A stretch of DNA of 64,000 nt from positions 2,418,001 to 2,482,000 of the forward strand of contig NHZP01000001.1 of assembly GCA_003313425.1 (NCBI GenBank), written 5' to 3'. The position numbers were made by a program, and so were the translations under genes. A model generated the notes under the pieces. The model searched no databases and was not told the origin of the DNA. It was given only the letters and a program-made list of their open reading frames with translations. Source of the stretch: Pseudopyrenochaeta lycopersici (lineage: Eukaryota; Ascomycota; Dothideomycetes; Pleosporales; Pseudopyrenochaetaceae). Shown here in pieces: positions 23,083 through 34,633 of the stretch (the first letter of the stretch is position 1; each line of letters opens with the position of its first letter).

Positions 23083-24257
23083 GCTGTGGATGGAGTTTCG
23101 GCAGGCAGCGGTTGGTACACACTGGCAGGAATTTGTATGGCGTTCTATGGTATTAAGTTGAGGTCTGGAAGAAAGTATGCAGGGCAGAAGGGCGTTCGTG
23201 GGGTGGTAGTAATAGTATTATTTCGCATCTTGACTTTGATGGACAAGCTCTAATGATTTCCAGTTTTTCTCTGCAGTGTCCAACTCGTAATAATACATGT
23301 GCCCAAGATATGCCCACGGTGAAATCCTTACGAAGCCAAGGCTATGGTAACGTACCCGCCAGTCGGAGCAAGCCAACTCTGGATTATGTTTGCTTGCTGC
23401 CATGGCGGGGTAGCAATCTGAGCGTGCCGGCGCCATTGGCCAGGAACGTGAAACGCCGCAGAACCCTGAATCTTCGGAAACGAAGCTTTGCAGTCGGACA
23501 TCTTGGCATCTTGCGCTCGCATCCCACTAGAACGATGGCGGCCGGGAGGGAGGCTCGCTTGGGTGACAGAAAGAGGAGGCAGGATTTGGTTGAGCAGACA
23601 GGAACCAAATTGCCACCTCCTTTCAATCGCCGCCAGTCGGGGTCTGCTTCAGCTCCCATGTACCCACCAAACTAGCAAAGTTACGCGAGACCCATTTTGA
23701 CCTCCCCGAAAACGTAGCGCGCTCCGCGAACACAGCGATTGCTAGCTCCCGCGCCGTCTGGCCAGAATTTCCGAGGCTGCAAGCTGTTCCTCCTCTGCAA
23801 TTGTCACCGACAAGCAGATCAGCAGCCAGATAGATTGAGCGACTGAGCGATTGGGCGGCGTCAAGGAGGCGTGATTTGCGCTTGCCCATCTTGTTCTGAA
23901 CCCTGAATATCTTGCTGGGTACCACACCGCTTCCCCTTCGAAACACTTGCGCATCCTCCCCCGCCCACAGACGGCCGGCCTACGACACTTCCATTCTTCC
24001 TGCAATTCGCCCACATGAGTGCGGAGCGCTGAGAGACCAGATCGCCCGACCCCGCTCGCTACGACTTAGACGTTTGCGACTGCAACTGAGACGGCCTCGA
24101 CTTTTTCCCTGTCGACCCATTGCGCCCCGGAAAGGAGCCGACCTCTCTCTCCACTGTCCTGAAAGCGCCCTCTGGCCCTCGGCGAGTCTTGAGGACACAC
24201 CTAACAGGACTTTGCCAACCATCGCAGCACTAGGGCATACCTCTCCACCACCCCAAC
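23083..24257. other. Intergenic region upstream of ceramide synthase
   Basis: Short frames on both strands overlap and lack family resemblance. The last 350 bases are C-rich and probably form the ceramide synthase leader. Confidence 0.5.
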
Positions 24258-25925
24258 ATGGCCACCAAGACTGCACCGCCCAATGGCAATGGCGCCCTGC
24301 GCAGGTCTCACGCCGAGGACATCCAAGAGCAGAAACTGGCAGTCGCACCCAAAAGGCGGAAATCACAGCCAAGGAAGGTTGAAGACGAGGGGCTTGTGGC
24401 AACGCTGTGCACCTTAATCTGCAATCATCAGATTGGTACGTTCTCATGACACACAAAACAAACCATCCCCTCCTGGCCCTTCTCTAACGACGCCCAAAAA
24501 TACAGGCATCTCTGTAAATCTCATCTCGCTCCTCTTGTTAACCCACATCTGCTTCCCCCGTGCACGCAGCCGCACCACCAAGTTCTTTCACATGTCGTAC
24601 TACAACGCAGACACAAACATGTACGGCTGCGGCACCGACGACCTGCCCTTTGTCATATTCTGGACAGTCGTCTTCACAGGTCTGCGAGTTGCTGCTATGG
24701 AGTACCTTTTGGACCCGCTCGCACGCCTAGGGGGCATTCGGACGAAGAAAGGGCTTGACCGATTCAAGGAACAGGCGTGGTTGATTATATACTATACTGG
24801 ATCGTGGTCATTGGGCATGGTACAGAACTCTTTCACACCTACTGACAAAGCTTAAAAAAAAACTAACGAGTAACAGTACATCATGTACCACTCTGACTTT
24901 TGGCTGAATCTTCACGGCATCTGGGAAGGCTGGCCTTTCCGCGAAGTCGAGGGCCTCTTTAAATGGTACTACCTCGTCCAATGGGGCTTCTGGATCCAAC
25001 AAATCCTGGTCGTCAATCTTGAGGAGAAGCGCAAAGACTATGCACAGATGCTCACCCACCATATCTTCACAACGGCGCTCATGTTCCTGTCGTATGGCTA
25101 CTACCACATGCGCGTTGGAACCGTCATCTTGTGCATTATGGATTTCGTGGACATCATCTTGCCGGTATGTTGGACGCGCGAATTGGGATAAGACTCGAGA
25201 ACAGGTACTGACAATGACAGACTGCTAAACTCCTCAAATACATGGGCTACAGCACTGCCTGCGACATCGCCTTTGGTGTGTTCGTCCTTTCATGGATGCT
25301 AACCCGCCACGTCTTTTTCATGATGGTCTGCTGGTCCATTTACGCATACGCACCCGTTGACATGGCACCCGGTTGCTATTTCTCCGACGAATCCTCAAGC
25401 CGAACCCATTTCATTCCTGCATCCGACGCGGCGGCCTTTGAAGCCTACGGTGGAAACAACATCTGGAGCAATCTGCTGAAAGCATACAATGACCGCAACG
25501 GCCCCATCTGCTGGAACACGTCTCTGCGCTACTACTTCCTCGCCCTTCTCCTCGCCCTCCAAATTTTCTGCTGCATTTGGTTTTACACGATTTCAAAGGT
25601 TGTATACAAAGTTCTTAGTGGAGCCCCAGCCGATGATCTGCGCTCCGACGACGAAGGCGGTGATGAGGAAATCGAGGAGGACCAGACACGCACGATTTTC
25701 AACGCAGCTACGACATGTGCTGAGTCGGGTATGAGCGCAATGTCAATGGCTCCGAAAGAGGAAGAAGTTGGTGTCGATGCGCTGACGTTTGCACGAATGA
25801 ATGGTGCGAGCCAGAGGAGGCAGAATAGGAGTTCAACGAGTTCGAGAGCGAGCGGGATCAGTATTCCGGGGCATGGCGATCGGAAGGAGTTACTTGGTAG
25901 GATCGGGTGCGATAAACCGTTGTAG
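24258..25925 (+). CDS. LAG1: Ceramide synthase (TLC/Lag1 domain)
   Basis: Four exons, 24258-24435, 24506-24819, 24877-25164 and 25221-25925, with introns of 70, 57 and 56 bp, give 494 residues. All junctions keep frame. The enzyme joins fatty acyl-CoA to a sphingoid base in the ER membrane. The Lag1 motif region begins at about residue 165. It includes the conserved WLNLHGIWEGWPF segment, the catalytic His-His pair at 225-226 (LTHHIF), and the following acidic MDFVDI segment. Several transmembrane helices surround it, and the C-terminal tail after about residue 390 is acidic and Ser-rich. Filamentous fungi have two paralogues (Lag1/LagA and Bar1/BarA types). I cannot say with certainty which one this is, so the symbol is provisional. 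Confidence 0.92.
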
Positions 25926-26297
25926 AGTGTTTTTCAAATTCGGCGAGCGGGTTTTCCAGCTCAAAAGTTACATGGGCGTAGTGGCGTTTGGAGGTGAGCG
26001 CCTTTCGTACAGTATCCGTCGAAATGGCTGCTGGATATGCATACCCCTAGAAGCGTACATAGATCGCTTCAATCCTAGCTCACGCATTTCCATATATTAT
26101 CACCATTGAGCCAGAATCAATCAGAGATTAAAGACTTTGCAATTCAGTAACGTGATGTGTACGCAATACCATGCCATCAGTGGGTATACCAGACACTTTC
26201 TTAGAAACGCCGAATGATGCGCTCTTTATTCATGACCAACAGCTTTTGGTACATGCTCTGCTCTATAGTTCCTCCCTTTTTCTCTCAATACTGGCGA
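25926..26297. other. Convergent intergenic region
   Basis: This is the shared 3' flank of the ceramide synthase gene and the PROPPIN gene. It is AT-richer than the genes, and I see nothing further. Confidence 0.6.
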
Positions 26298-27581
26298 CTA
26301 GTCAATGTATCGTTTCCACTTGTGATCAATAAAGGCTCTACGTCCAGTGTCATCTACACCCAGGACGAAACGTTCCCATCGGGCATCCTGACCTGCTCCA
26401 ATGACCAAGATTGTCTCTTCGTCCAACCAGCCAATGAGACCCTTTGTCGGCCGTCCGCCCGGTACACCTGGGATACCAGCACTCAAGGTGGCAGACTTGG
26501 CGTGAGGTCCCCAAGTGACTGGCTCGTCTCCCATTTCGAATTTGTGAGACGCCGTCGAGTACGTGTCGGAGAACTGGCGTGGGAGAAGTGGGACCTTGGA
26601 GAGAATACCCCATTTGTGCTGTTTGGGGTCAGCCGGGGAGTTGGCGCCGGCTAGTGCAGCTGAGAGATCGAAAATGTGCAAGGTAGACTTGTCGGACGTT
26701 ACAGCGAGAGTGGATCCCGACGGGGAGAAAGCAAGAGAAAAAATGGCGGCAGGATCGACGCCACGGCGGAGCTCTGCAATCTTTGTGCAGGAGGGAAAGG
26801 ACCAGAGGCGAATGATAGTGCCTTGCTCGCTGGCTGTTGCTACCAAGTCGCCATTCTTGCTGATTGCGAGTGCCCGCAGCGGCGACTCATGTGCCGGTAT
26901 GATGCTGACATTGCTGGTAGCCAAGTCGAACAACTTGACCTGGCCGACGGTTCTGCCGGGAAAGGCAACAATATTCTTTCCAAGCTCACACAGCCCAAAG
27001 GGGTTATTGACCGTCTCGTAGTCGGCGGCTTTGTCCGGCGGCATCTTCATCCGGTAAATGCCCACCTTGTTGAGCAGCACGACAATCAAATGTGTCTGCG
27101 ATATGCGAACCCGCTGTATCGGCGTCTTGAACTCGAGCGAGGTAGAGACGGTTTGGCGATTATCGTTCCAGATTTGGACCTCGTAAACAATGTCAGTGTC
27201 TTTGACGACAAGCCAGCCGGAGTCCTCGGGACAGACCTTGTTTTGCGGGAACTTGGGCTGCTTCCCTCCTCCGACAAGGGCTATGTACTGGGTGGTGCCG
27301 AGCATTTCGACGCAGCCTATGCCGCCGCCGACCTCTACCTGCATGTCAGCACTGCGTGGGTGAGCAAAGTGAGTGGCGCATAGTACCTCTTGCAATTCTC
27401 TGGTCGCATAGTTTGGATGAAAATACTAAGATTGTCAGTAACGAGAACGCGGCAGTACTTGTGTAGACGTACTGCGGAACCCTGATTCCAGAGCTGCTGA
27501 GAAAGACGAGTTGTCTGCGTTGAATGACGCAGAGAGGACAAAGGGTCCAGTGTCCGAGTCGAGGATAGGCCGGGTATTCAT
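26298..27581 (-). CDS. HSV2: PROPPIN (Hsv2/WIPI4-type) WD40 phosphoinositide-binding protein
   Basis: Four exons on the minus strand, 27581-27473, 27425-27387, 27334-27237 and 27179-26298, give 375 residues. The introns are 47, 52 and 57 bp with CTGAC branch points. The 39-nt second exon restores the expected strand between the GF motif and the GIG motif of the first blade. The protein is a seven-bladed beta-propeller. Marks of the family are ALVGGGKQPKFPQNKV near residue 65-82 and the lipid-binding LRRG motif at residues 219-222 (yeast: FRRG). PROPPINs bind PI3P and PI(3,5)P2 and act in autophagy and vacuole membrane dynamics. The 57-bp third intron has no stop and is a multiple of three; if retained it would insert 19 residues absent from relatives. 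Confidence 0.88.
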
Positions 27582-28495
27582 CTTGTATGCTGTGAAAGAG
27601 CCAGGGTATGTATATGGAGCGCGTTGACTGCCAGGTGGGGCTACCTGAAGGCACAGTGTGATGTTGAGGGCGAGAGCGGCGTCGTGTGAAGCAGCCTGGC
27701 AAGCGGCGCAGCGGACGTTAACATAGACGATAGCGGCATGCTAGGCCCATGTCCCCAGAGCGACTGAGGCAACGACGAGGTGAAAGCAGCGAGTGAGTGC
27801 GGTGGGAAGCAGCGCGGAGGTCCCGTGGGACGAGCATCCATCCCAAGCTCACCATGTCATCCGTCCAAGCTTCCGTGCTCGCCTAGCGGGAGCTAGCCTG
27901 TCACGGAAAGCGTGAAGCGTGCTTTTGGAGCATTCCTCGATGCAACTATTGCCCCCATGAATTTTTATTGTAGTCTGTTCGGCAGTCACATGATTGAGAC
28001 GTATCATCTATCAAAGGAACTGGAGGTTTTGCAGGTTATCGTGCAGTGGTGGCTGAGAGGATAAGCTCCAATCCAACTTCCCATAGTGCGGACCAGGCAC
28101 GTCTTTTTTTGCTGTGTCTTGTTGTGTCGCCCTCACGCTACGCTTTGAATGATTGAACTGCGGTAAACGTGCATTTCATGTTAGAATTACCAACGCACTC
28201 GGTCCAACGCGTTTCTCAGTACGTCGTTTGGTAAATCCTTCCCAAAGTGGTCGCGCCAGGTGGTCGCGCCAAGACAGGAGAGTACGACCGGGGGTGGCTC
28301 GCCGCTAGCGAGCCCCTTTGCATCGCGCAGGGAGCAACTGCCAACGTCCCCAAATTTCCACGACACTCCGCAACATCACAAACAGCCCACCCGCCCGTCT
28401 CATCCCCCAAACAGTCTCATCCTCACGTTGGCTGCCTCAATTGTCGGCACGCACCCTCCGCAAATACGTACCACGTTCATCGCTCCGAGGCCAAA
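27582..28495. other. Divergent promoter region, PROPPIN / septin
   Basis: The two genes point away from each other across this region. The 250 bases before the septin start are C-rich and pyrimidine-rich on the coding strand. No additional gene is supported. Confidence 0.55.
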
Positions 28496-29971
28496 ATGTC
28501 GTCGGTACGCCTAGCCCCAAATCCACGTCTCCCCCAGAACCCCCGTGGCTCTCACTCGCCCGCCATGCCTGCATCCAGCCATTGACCACTTCACTAACTG
28601 TGCAATCTAGGCGCTTAACAAGACGCGCAGAAAGAAGAATGTCAAGAAGGGAATCCAGTTCTGCCTGATGGTCTGCGGTGCCTCAGGGACGGGCCGGACA
28701 ACCTTCGTCAACACGCTCTGCGGCAAGCAGGTGCTCGGACACAAGGAGGTCGATGACCCAACAGTCGCTCACGTCGAGGAGGGCGTCAAGATCAAGCCCA
28801 TCACCGTTGGTACGTCGTCATTGATGCCTCGCCGTGCCTGACGCCCCTTCGTCGCTGGCACCGGTCCCGTCGAAGCGACTTGGCTAACAATTCTTCGCAG
28901 AGCTCGATGAAGAGGGCACGCGCATCTCACTCACTATTGTCGATACACCCGGCTTTGGTGACCAGATTGACAACGAGGCCAGGTAGGCAGCGCTCGCCCT
29001 CCGCAGCGCCATTGCATCCGCTTACCTCTACACAGCTTCTCAGAGATCGTCGGATACCTCGAGCGACAATACGATGGCATTCTCGCCGAGGAGTCGCGTA
29101 TCAAGCGTAATCCTCGATTCCGAGACGATCGCGTCCACGTCCTCTTGTACTTCATTACACCAACTGGCCATGGGTATGTTAGCCGTCCATCTGCCTTCGG
29201 CCTCTGCTGACAGCTTGCAGTCTCCGCGAACTAGACATTGAACTTATGAAGCGCCTTTCGCCTCGTTGCAACGTCATCCCTGTAATTGGCAAGGCTGACT
29301 CACTTACACCTGCCGAACTGGCAGAGTCGAAGAAGCTCGTCATGGAGGATATTGAGCACTACCGTATCCCTGTGTACAACTTCCCATACGACATCGAGGA
29401 GGACGATGAGGATACCGTCGAGGAGAATGCTGAGCTCCGTGGCCTCATGCCTTTCGCCATTGTCGGCTCCGAGGATACGGTTGAGATTAACGGCCGACGA
29501 GTACGGGCACGACAGTATCCGTGGGGCATCGTCGAGGTGGACAATCCCCGCCACTCAGATTTCTTGGCTGTACGGAGTGCCCTCCTCCACAGCCATCTTG
29601 CTGATCTCAAGGAAATCACACATGACTTCTTGTACGAGAATTACCGTACTGAGAAGCTCAGCAAGAGTGTCGAGGGTGGTGCTGCTGCGTAAGTCACCTG
29701 TCTTTTATGCAATATCGAAACAACTAACGTGTCCTGCAGTGACTCGTCAATGAACCCTGAGGACCTTGCCAGCCAGTCCGTGCGCTTGAAGGAGGAGCAG
29801 CTGCGCCGCGAAGAGGAGAAGCTGCGCGAGATCGAGGTCAAGGTGCAGCGAGAGATCAACGAGAAGCGACAGGAGCTTCTGGCCCGCGAGAGCCAGCTCA
29901 AGGAGATCGAGGCCCGCATGCATAGGGAACAGAGTGGCCAAATGCAAGACCACGACGCCGACGACGCCTAA
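28496..29971 (+). CDS. cdc11: Septin, Cdc11/AspA type
   Basis: Six exons, 28496-28504, 28611-28809, 28901-28982, 29036-29173, 29221-29688 and 29740-29971, give 375 residues. The first coding exon is only nine bases (Met-Ser-Ser). Septins are GTP-binding proteins that form filaments at septa and branch sites. The P-loop at residues 26-33 reads GASGTGRT, with Arg where most P-loops have Lys, as is usual in the Cdc11 group. A polybasic stretch precedes it (residues 9-16). The G3 motif DTPGFGD and G4-like GKADSLT follow. The last 65 residues are a charged, heptad-rich coiled coil, short as in AspA. Length and motifs agree with the Cdc11 orthologue, which lies at the end of hetero-octamers. Confidence 0.93.
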
Positions 29972-32900
29972 ACATTGTCGGCCACGACTTGGCATTCCTA
30001 CGGCCGTTGTTCCGCCATCGGTGTCAAACAGCCGCGGACAGCGCGCATACATTTGAATTTCCAGAGCCGACAAAGCAAAAACTGTGTATTGCAGCGGGCG
30101 TTTGTAATGGATGGCTTGTGCATTGCAGGTCTTCAGGGTAAGGCAAAGGATGTTGGGCTTCATTTCTTCTTACCCAAGGGGGCCGACTATTTTCTAACCG
30201 GATAGTGACAGCTCTTGGATCATGTCTGCGGCCACACTGTCTTGACATGGCACTGCTTCTCGTATGTTTTCTTAGCACTTCGATACTTATTCCCCGCCTT
30301 TTGGTCCTTCCTGTAGGATGTAGTAATCATTTTCTAATATTACCCCGGTGGTCAAGATCTAAACGTGTCATGTCTAAGCATCACCTCATGGCCATGTGCG
30401 TCGGAAGCTGCCTGAAACCTAATTTCCTCTGCGTTTGCCAAATGTCTGCAAGCTCTTGCCTACACTATCGTACGCTCCTGCCAATACTACCGTGCGCTCC
30501 TGCCCATATCGTCGTACACTCCTGCCCATACTATCGTGTGCTCCTGCCTTCCGGGCATCTAACCTGACCTGACCTTACCAGACTACCTGCTTCTTGGCCA
30601 ATCTTCACACCACTCTCCTCCTATGTCTTTGCAACTGCCTCCGATCTCTGCTGCACTTATGACGCCTTCGCAACACCCCTGCCAAAGCATACTCTGCTGC
30701 TTCGTCACCAAAGATGAATTGGCCGATAAGGAACTATTCATGAGCCAACCGATTTTGCCACCGCACTCTGATTTGACCTACCACGCCTGCCTCCCGAAGA
30801 TCATGGCTTGATTTGACCGCCCGTTTTATACAGTTGGGCACCGAGTCGCCGAACTGCAAGTGAACATATGATCGATGCACACTGCATATCTACACTTCAA
30901 CTTCCGGGTACGGCTCCCGCGGCAGGATGTACACTGGAGCAGGGCCGGCTTGTCTGTTCGAGCCCCCTTGTGCAAGCTTTTCCAATCTTTCCCAGTTGTC
31001 CATGCCTGACAAGACTGCTTGAGTTTCAACAAATGCTATAGGCTTCGTGCTCCATGTGCATCCACACCTGGGTACCAGTCTGCTTGACCATAATTGTCCA
31101 CTTCGCCTTGTTGATTGCGTATCTTATCCATCAAGCTTGGGATAGCTTATTGAGAGTTCGTGTCAACTACAAGACCTGGCAGAAGTGTCGCTTCATTGAA
31201 CACGTCCATAGAACAATTGACGGGATCTGCGCCGGACCCAAATGAAGTAGAGATCAGACGTAATGCGCCATCGCGAATACGTACCTTGAGGGTCGAATTT
31301 AGTTGATCGCCGCGATTGCCGACAGATAGTCATGGAAGGAGTGCAGCGAAACACGGCTGCAGTCAGCGTCAGGTACTTCCACCAGAAACTACCCAATACG
31401 AGTAATCTCCTAGTATCGATCAACCTCACTGCGTCATCATACCGGCTTGCAAAAAGCTAGCTTTAGTCACCTCCGATTGGTGAACTCCTGTGTAGCGTTA
31501 ACATCTCAGTACTCCCGCATGTTGCTGGACACTGATCATACTGGTATGGTTGCAGGGCATGTCTCATCTACTTCTCTCAACATGAACCAAACACTCCATC
31601 ATGGGCCCTAAATAAAAGGTTGGCGCGGCCAAAACACTTATTTATTACAGTTGCCTCGATCCTTCAAGCCAAGTTCCACTTATGGACATGCAATGAACTC
31701 ATTCAGATCTTCAACCGCAGTGATACGAGTTCTAGATGGAAGTGGAACGACTAAAACGAAAGCCGAGGTCAGGAGAACACTGACTTGGTCATGGTGGAGA
31801 CATGACAGTGGATTGCAGACATAATCTAGTCCTGCAAATACCCGGAAGCAGCGTTCAGGTTTTCGACGAAGCTTGAAAACTCATGCAGCCGAACAGTGCT
31901 TCGGACATGCTGCCATGGTAAGATAATAATCCCCATTGCCAAACATCTGATTGAACAGCCTGCGATTTATGGTGTCAGCAGCAGCCAGCGTGCGCATGAA
32001 TATCGCCCTATCCGCGCGACGCTATGGAGATACTGACGCAGTCAAGATACGGTTACACCATTGCATGCGGCGGGTATCGGGAACATGGCTAAACCGACAT
32101 GCCTGATGGCCAGGTTGTGCTGGCCCAGCCCACCTTCATGTGCCTCTTCACACCCCAGGGTCTTTTCATACATGCCTGGTTGGTGAGCTCTTGCAGGATC
32201 GGTTGCTCCTGCACGAATCATGATGGATCAGGTTGCAGCTTTCCGGTCCGCGGGCGATGGCTTATCTGCAGCATCGGCATCCCGACGGCTTCCAGGCGGG
32301 GTTGAGCTGGACGCTGTTCAAATGTCTACAGTGCAGGATTGGCTATCAGTCCATAGAAAAACTCAGATTCCATGTTTCTGCTGTTCTTCACTTCGGTAAA
32401 AAATGCCAAGTATGATGACTGCAGGGCGCCGAACGACGCATATCGTTTCGGAGGTAGTCCGGTTGGCACGGGTGGACACAATTTCGAAAGCGATATACTT
32501 TTTCTACGACGCAATGTCGCAATCCGTTTGGTACCTGGATATTGTCCTCGAAAACTGCGCTAACACAAGACTAGCAGGAAAGGATGCGATGCTGCGTGCG
32601 GATGCGCGATATGTGCAGGTGAACACCAAGTCGTATGCAGTGTGTCGCCCTGAGAGGCGAATCCTTCAGCGTTGTGCAACACTCAACGGATGTCGGTATG
32701 TTTTAGCATGGAACGGCATGAGGGTTGTCGGCGGCTGCAGCGGCGGAAACATGTCGTGCGACGCCAGGGCAGCACCGTGGACGACCTCAACGCCTTGTAC
32801 GGACGGATGAAGGCGCAAAGAAGCCCCGTAGTAAACTTATGTAACCGACGCTTGGTGATAGAAGGATAAACGAACCCAAGTTCGTCGATCGATTAGGCTC

Positions 32901-34633
32901 TAGTGCCTGCTGCTGTCTGCATAGAGTACAGCCGAAACCCCGCCTCTTTTCTCAACAGGTCCACTCCTTGTCTGGATCCGGCTTCAAGGGGGATCACCAT
33001 CTCTACCGCGCACTGCGCGGCTGCCTTGATGCGGAGACCATGGCGAATGAATGACTAAACGGATCCTGCCAAAATTGCCCACTCGTAATGGGGCAATCCC
33101 GGTCAAGCCGTGAGCTAACGCTCAGGTTACCTATCAGCTGCTCCACTGCAAAGTGGAACTTAATCATGTCGCAAGGCGGCTTTGTCGGCTGTGCAAAGCC
33201 TAGATTCCGCAAAGTATACACCTTGTCAATACTCGGGTGCTTCGTCACGGCAGAAACTTTGGCCAAGTCACATCACGGCTGCAGCTCGAATAGGCCCCGA
33301 GAATGCCATCATCATGAACTACTGCACACTTCTGCAAGTGGCCAGGCACAAGAAGACTGGGCATGCGCTCGGATGGGGAACGCAGAGCCTCTTCCTAATC
33401 CATTTTCAGCACGTCACGATAATAGGTCGAATCATATTTCGGTTTGACGCCATGATATGCAGGCTGGGCCCACCGGTGTGGCTCCCGGAGAATGCCAGGT
33501 GATGCGGTTGTCTCACGAGGCATCCGCTTCATCCACACGTCAGCGGTGTACATTCTGAGTTTTCAGGGTCGTCTTTGAGCCTGTGGGCTGATGAGCGCTC
33601 ACCGCGCTCACCGGAGAGCTGAGCTTGCTTTCGTTGAGCTGTGTGAGAGGGCAATTCTCGACGCCACAAAATGAGCGCATGGGGACGGCTTAGAGCGCAA
33701 ATGCGGCGCCAGGTGAGAATGTACTCATTGCAGGGTTAGTCATTGGATACAGATCGGCCTCGCCTTCTTCAAACGCATTACTCGGCCCAACCCAAAGTAC
33801 ACGCGTTCGGGTGGACTGGAGATGGCCGCCACCATGATTTTGGACCAACGGCCGACGCAGGGAACAGAGAATCAAAGCAGGGTCAAGGGTCATACCGAAA
33901 CCATCAGCCCTCTGCATCGAGATGGAGGGCACACTGGCTCGACAGGCCGAATGTAGGAACTATTCACGTACAAGCCTGGACTCGCCAATCGGGTTGCAGA
34001 TCCGCTGGGGAAGTGAATGGATCCCTGCACGCTATCTCAGCCACTCACCACTTACCGAGTTCCAACGCTTCTTGGAATTTGGTCGACTTCAGTGGCGGAA
34101 GCAGGGGAAAGGGTTCCCCGAAGCTGATCCTCTCTAGCGCAATCTTTTATGCTCGTTCGAGTTCTTTTTAGGCTGTCTTACAATTCTTGCACGCGACTAT
34201 GGCGGCAGAGCTAGTAAAAGGACCTCTGACAGCTCGTCATCGCACAACATGTTGCCTCTCTGCAGCCATCGCGGGTGCCGCTTTCCCCAGTCATTGGGTT
34301 TCGTTATGTCCGGCACCCTTTCATTAGTCGAAACCTTCCGTTGCACGACGTCTTGCATCCTGTCATCCCCATTGGAGAAGTTACACAGCTACTTTCGATC
34401 CCATTATCACATCGGACTGCATTTCATATCGACTCCACACATACGTAGTAACTTATACATTCGCCCTTCCACAATATCTGCAGGCCATTGTTTAACTCCC
34501 AATTACCTCCACATCCCTTATCTGAGCCTTCACTTATCTTGTCACTCTCCTCTCGTTACCTTGACAAATTGCCTCAGTACTCTGACGACTTCAACTCCTC
34601 GGTTTCACTAGTTGAACGACCAAGGGTAGAAAC
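29972..34633. other. Long intergenic region
   Basis: This 4.7-kb stretch has no gene I can support. It contains a short tandem repeat at 30453-30548 and several ATG frames of 60-135 codons (for example 32403-32810) without family resemblance. The final 400 bases are C/T-rich and probably form the promoter and leader of the PQ-loop gene. Confidence 0.5.
30453..30548 (+). repeat. 22-bp tandem repeat, about 4.4 copies
   Basis: Units start at 30453, 30475, 30497 and 30519, followed by a partial unit at 30541. Each begins CTCCTGCC (CTCTTGCC in the first) and continues with a variant of the string ATACTATCGTGCG. The copies differ by a few substitutions but keep exact length. Confidence 0.85.

Noticed and set aside
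32403..32810. 135-codon ATG frame with cysteines near its end
   Set aside because: No signal peptide and no recognisable cysteine pattern. It overlaps another frame and has no splice partner.
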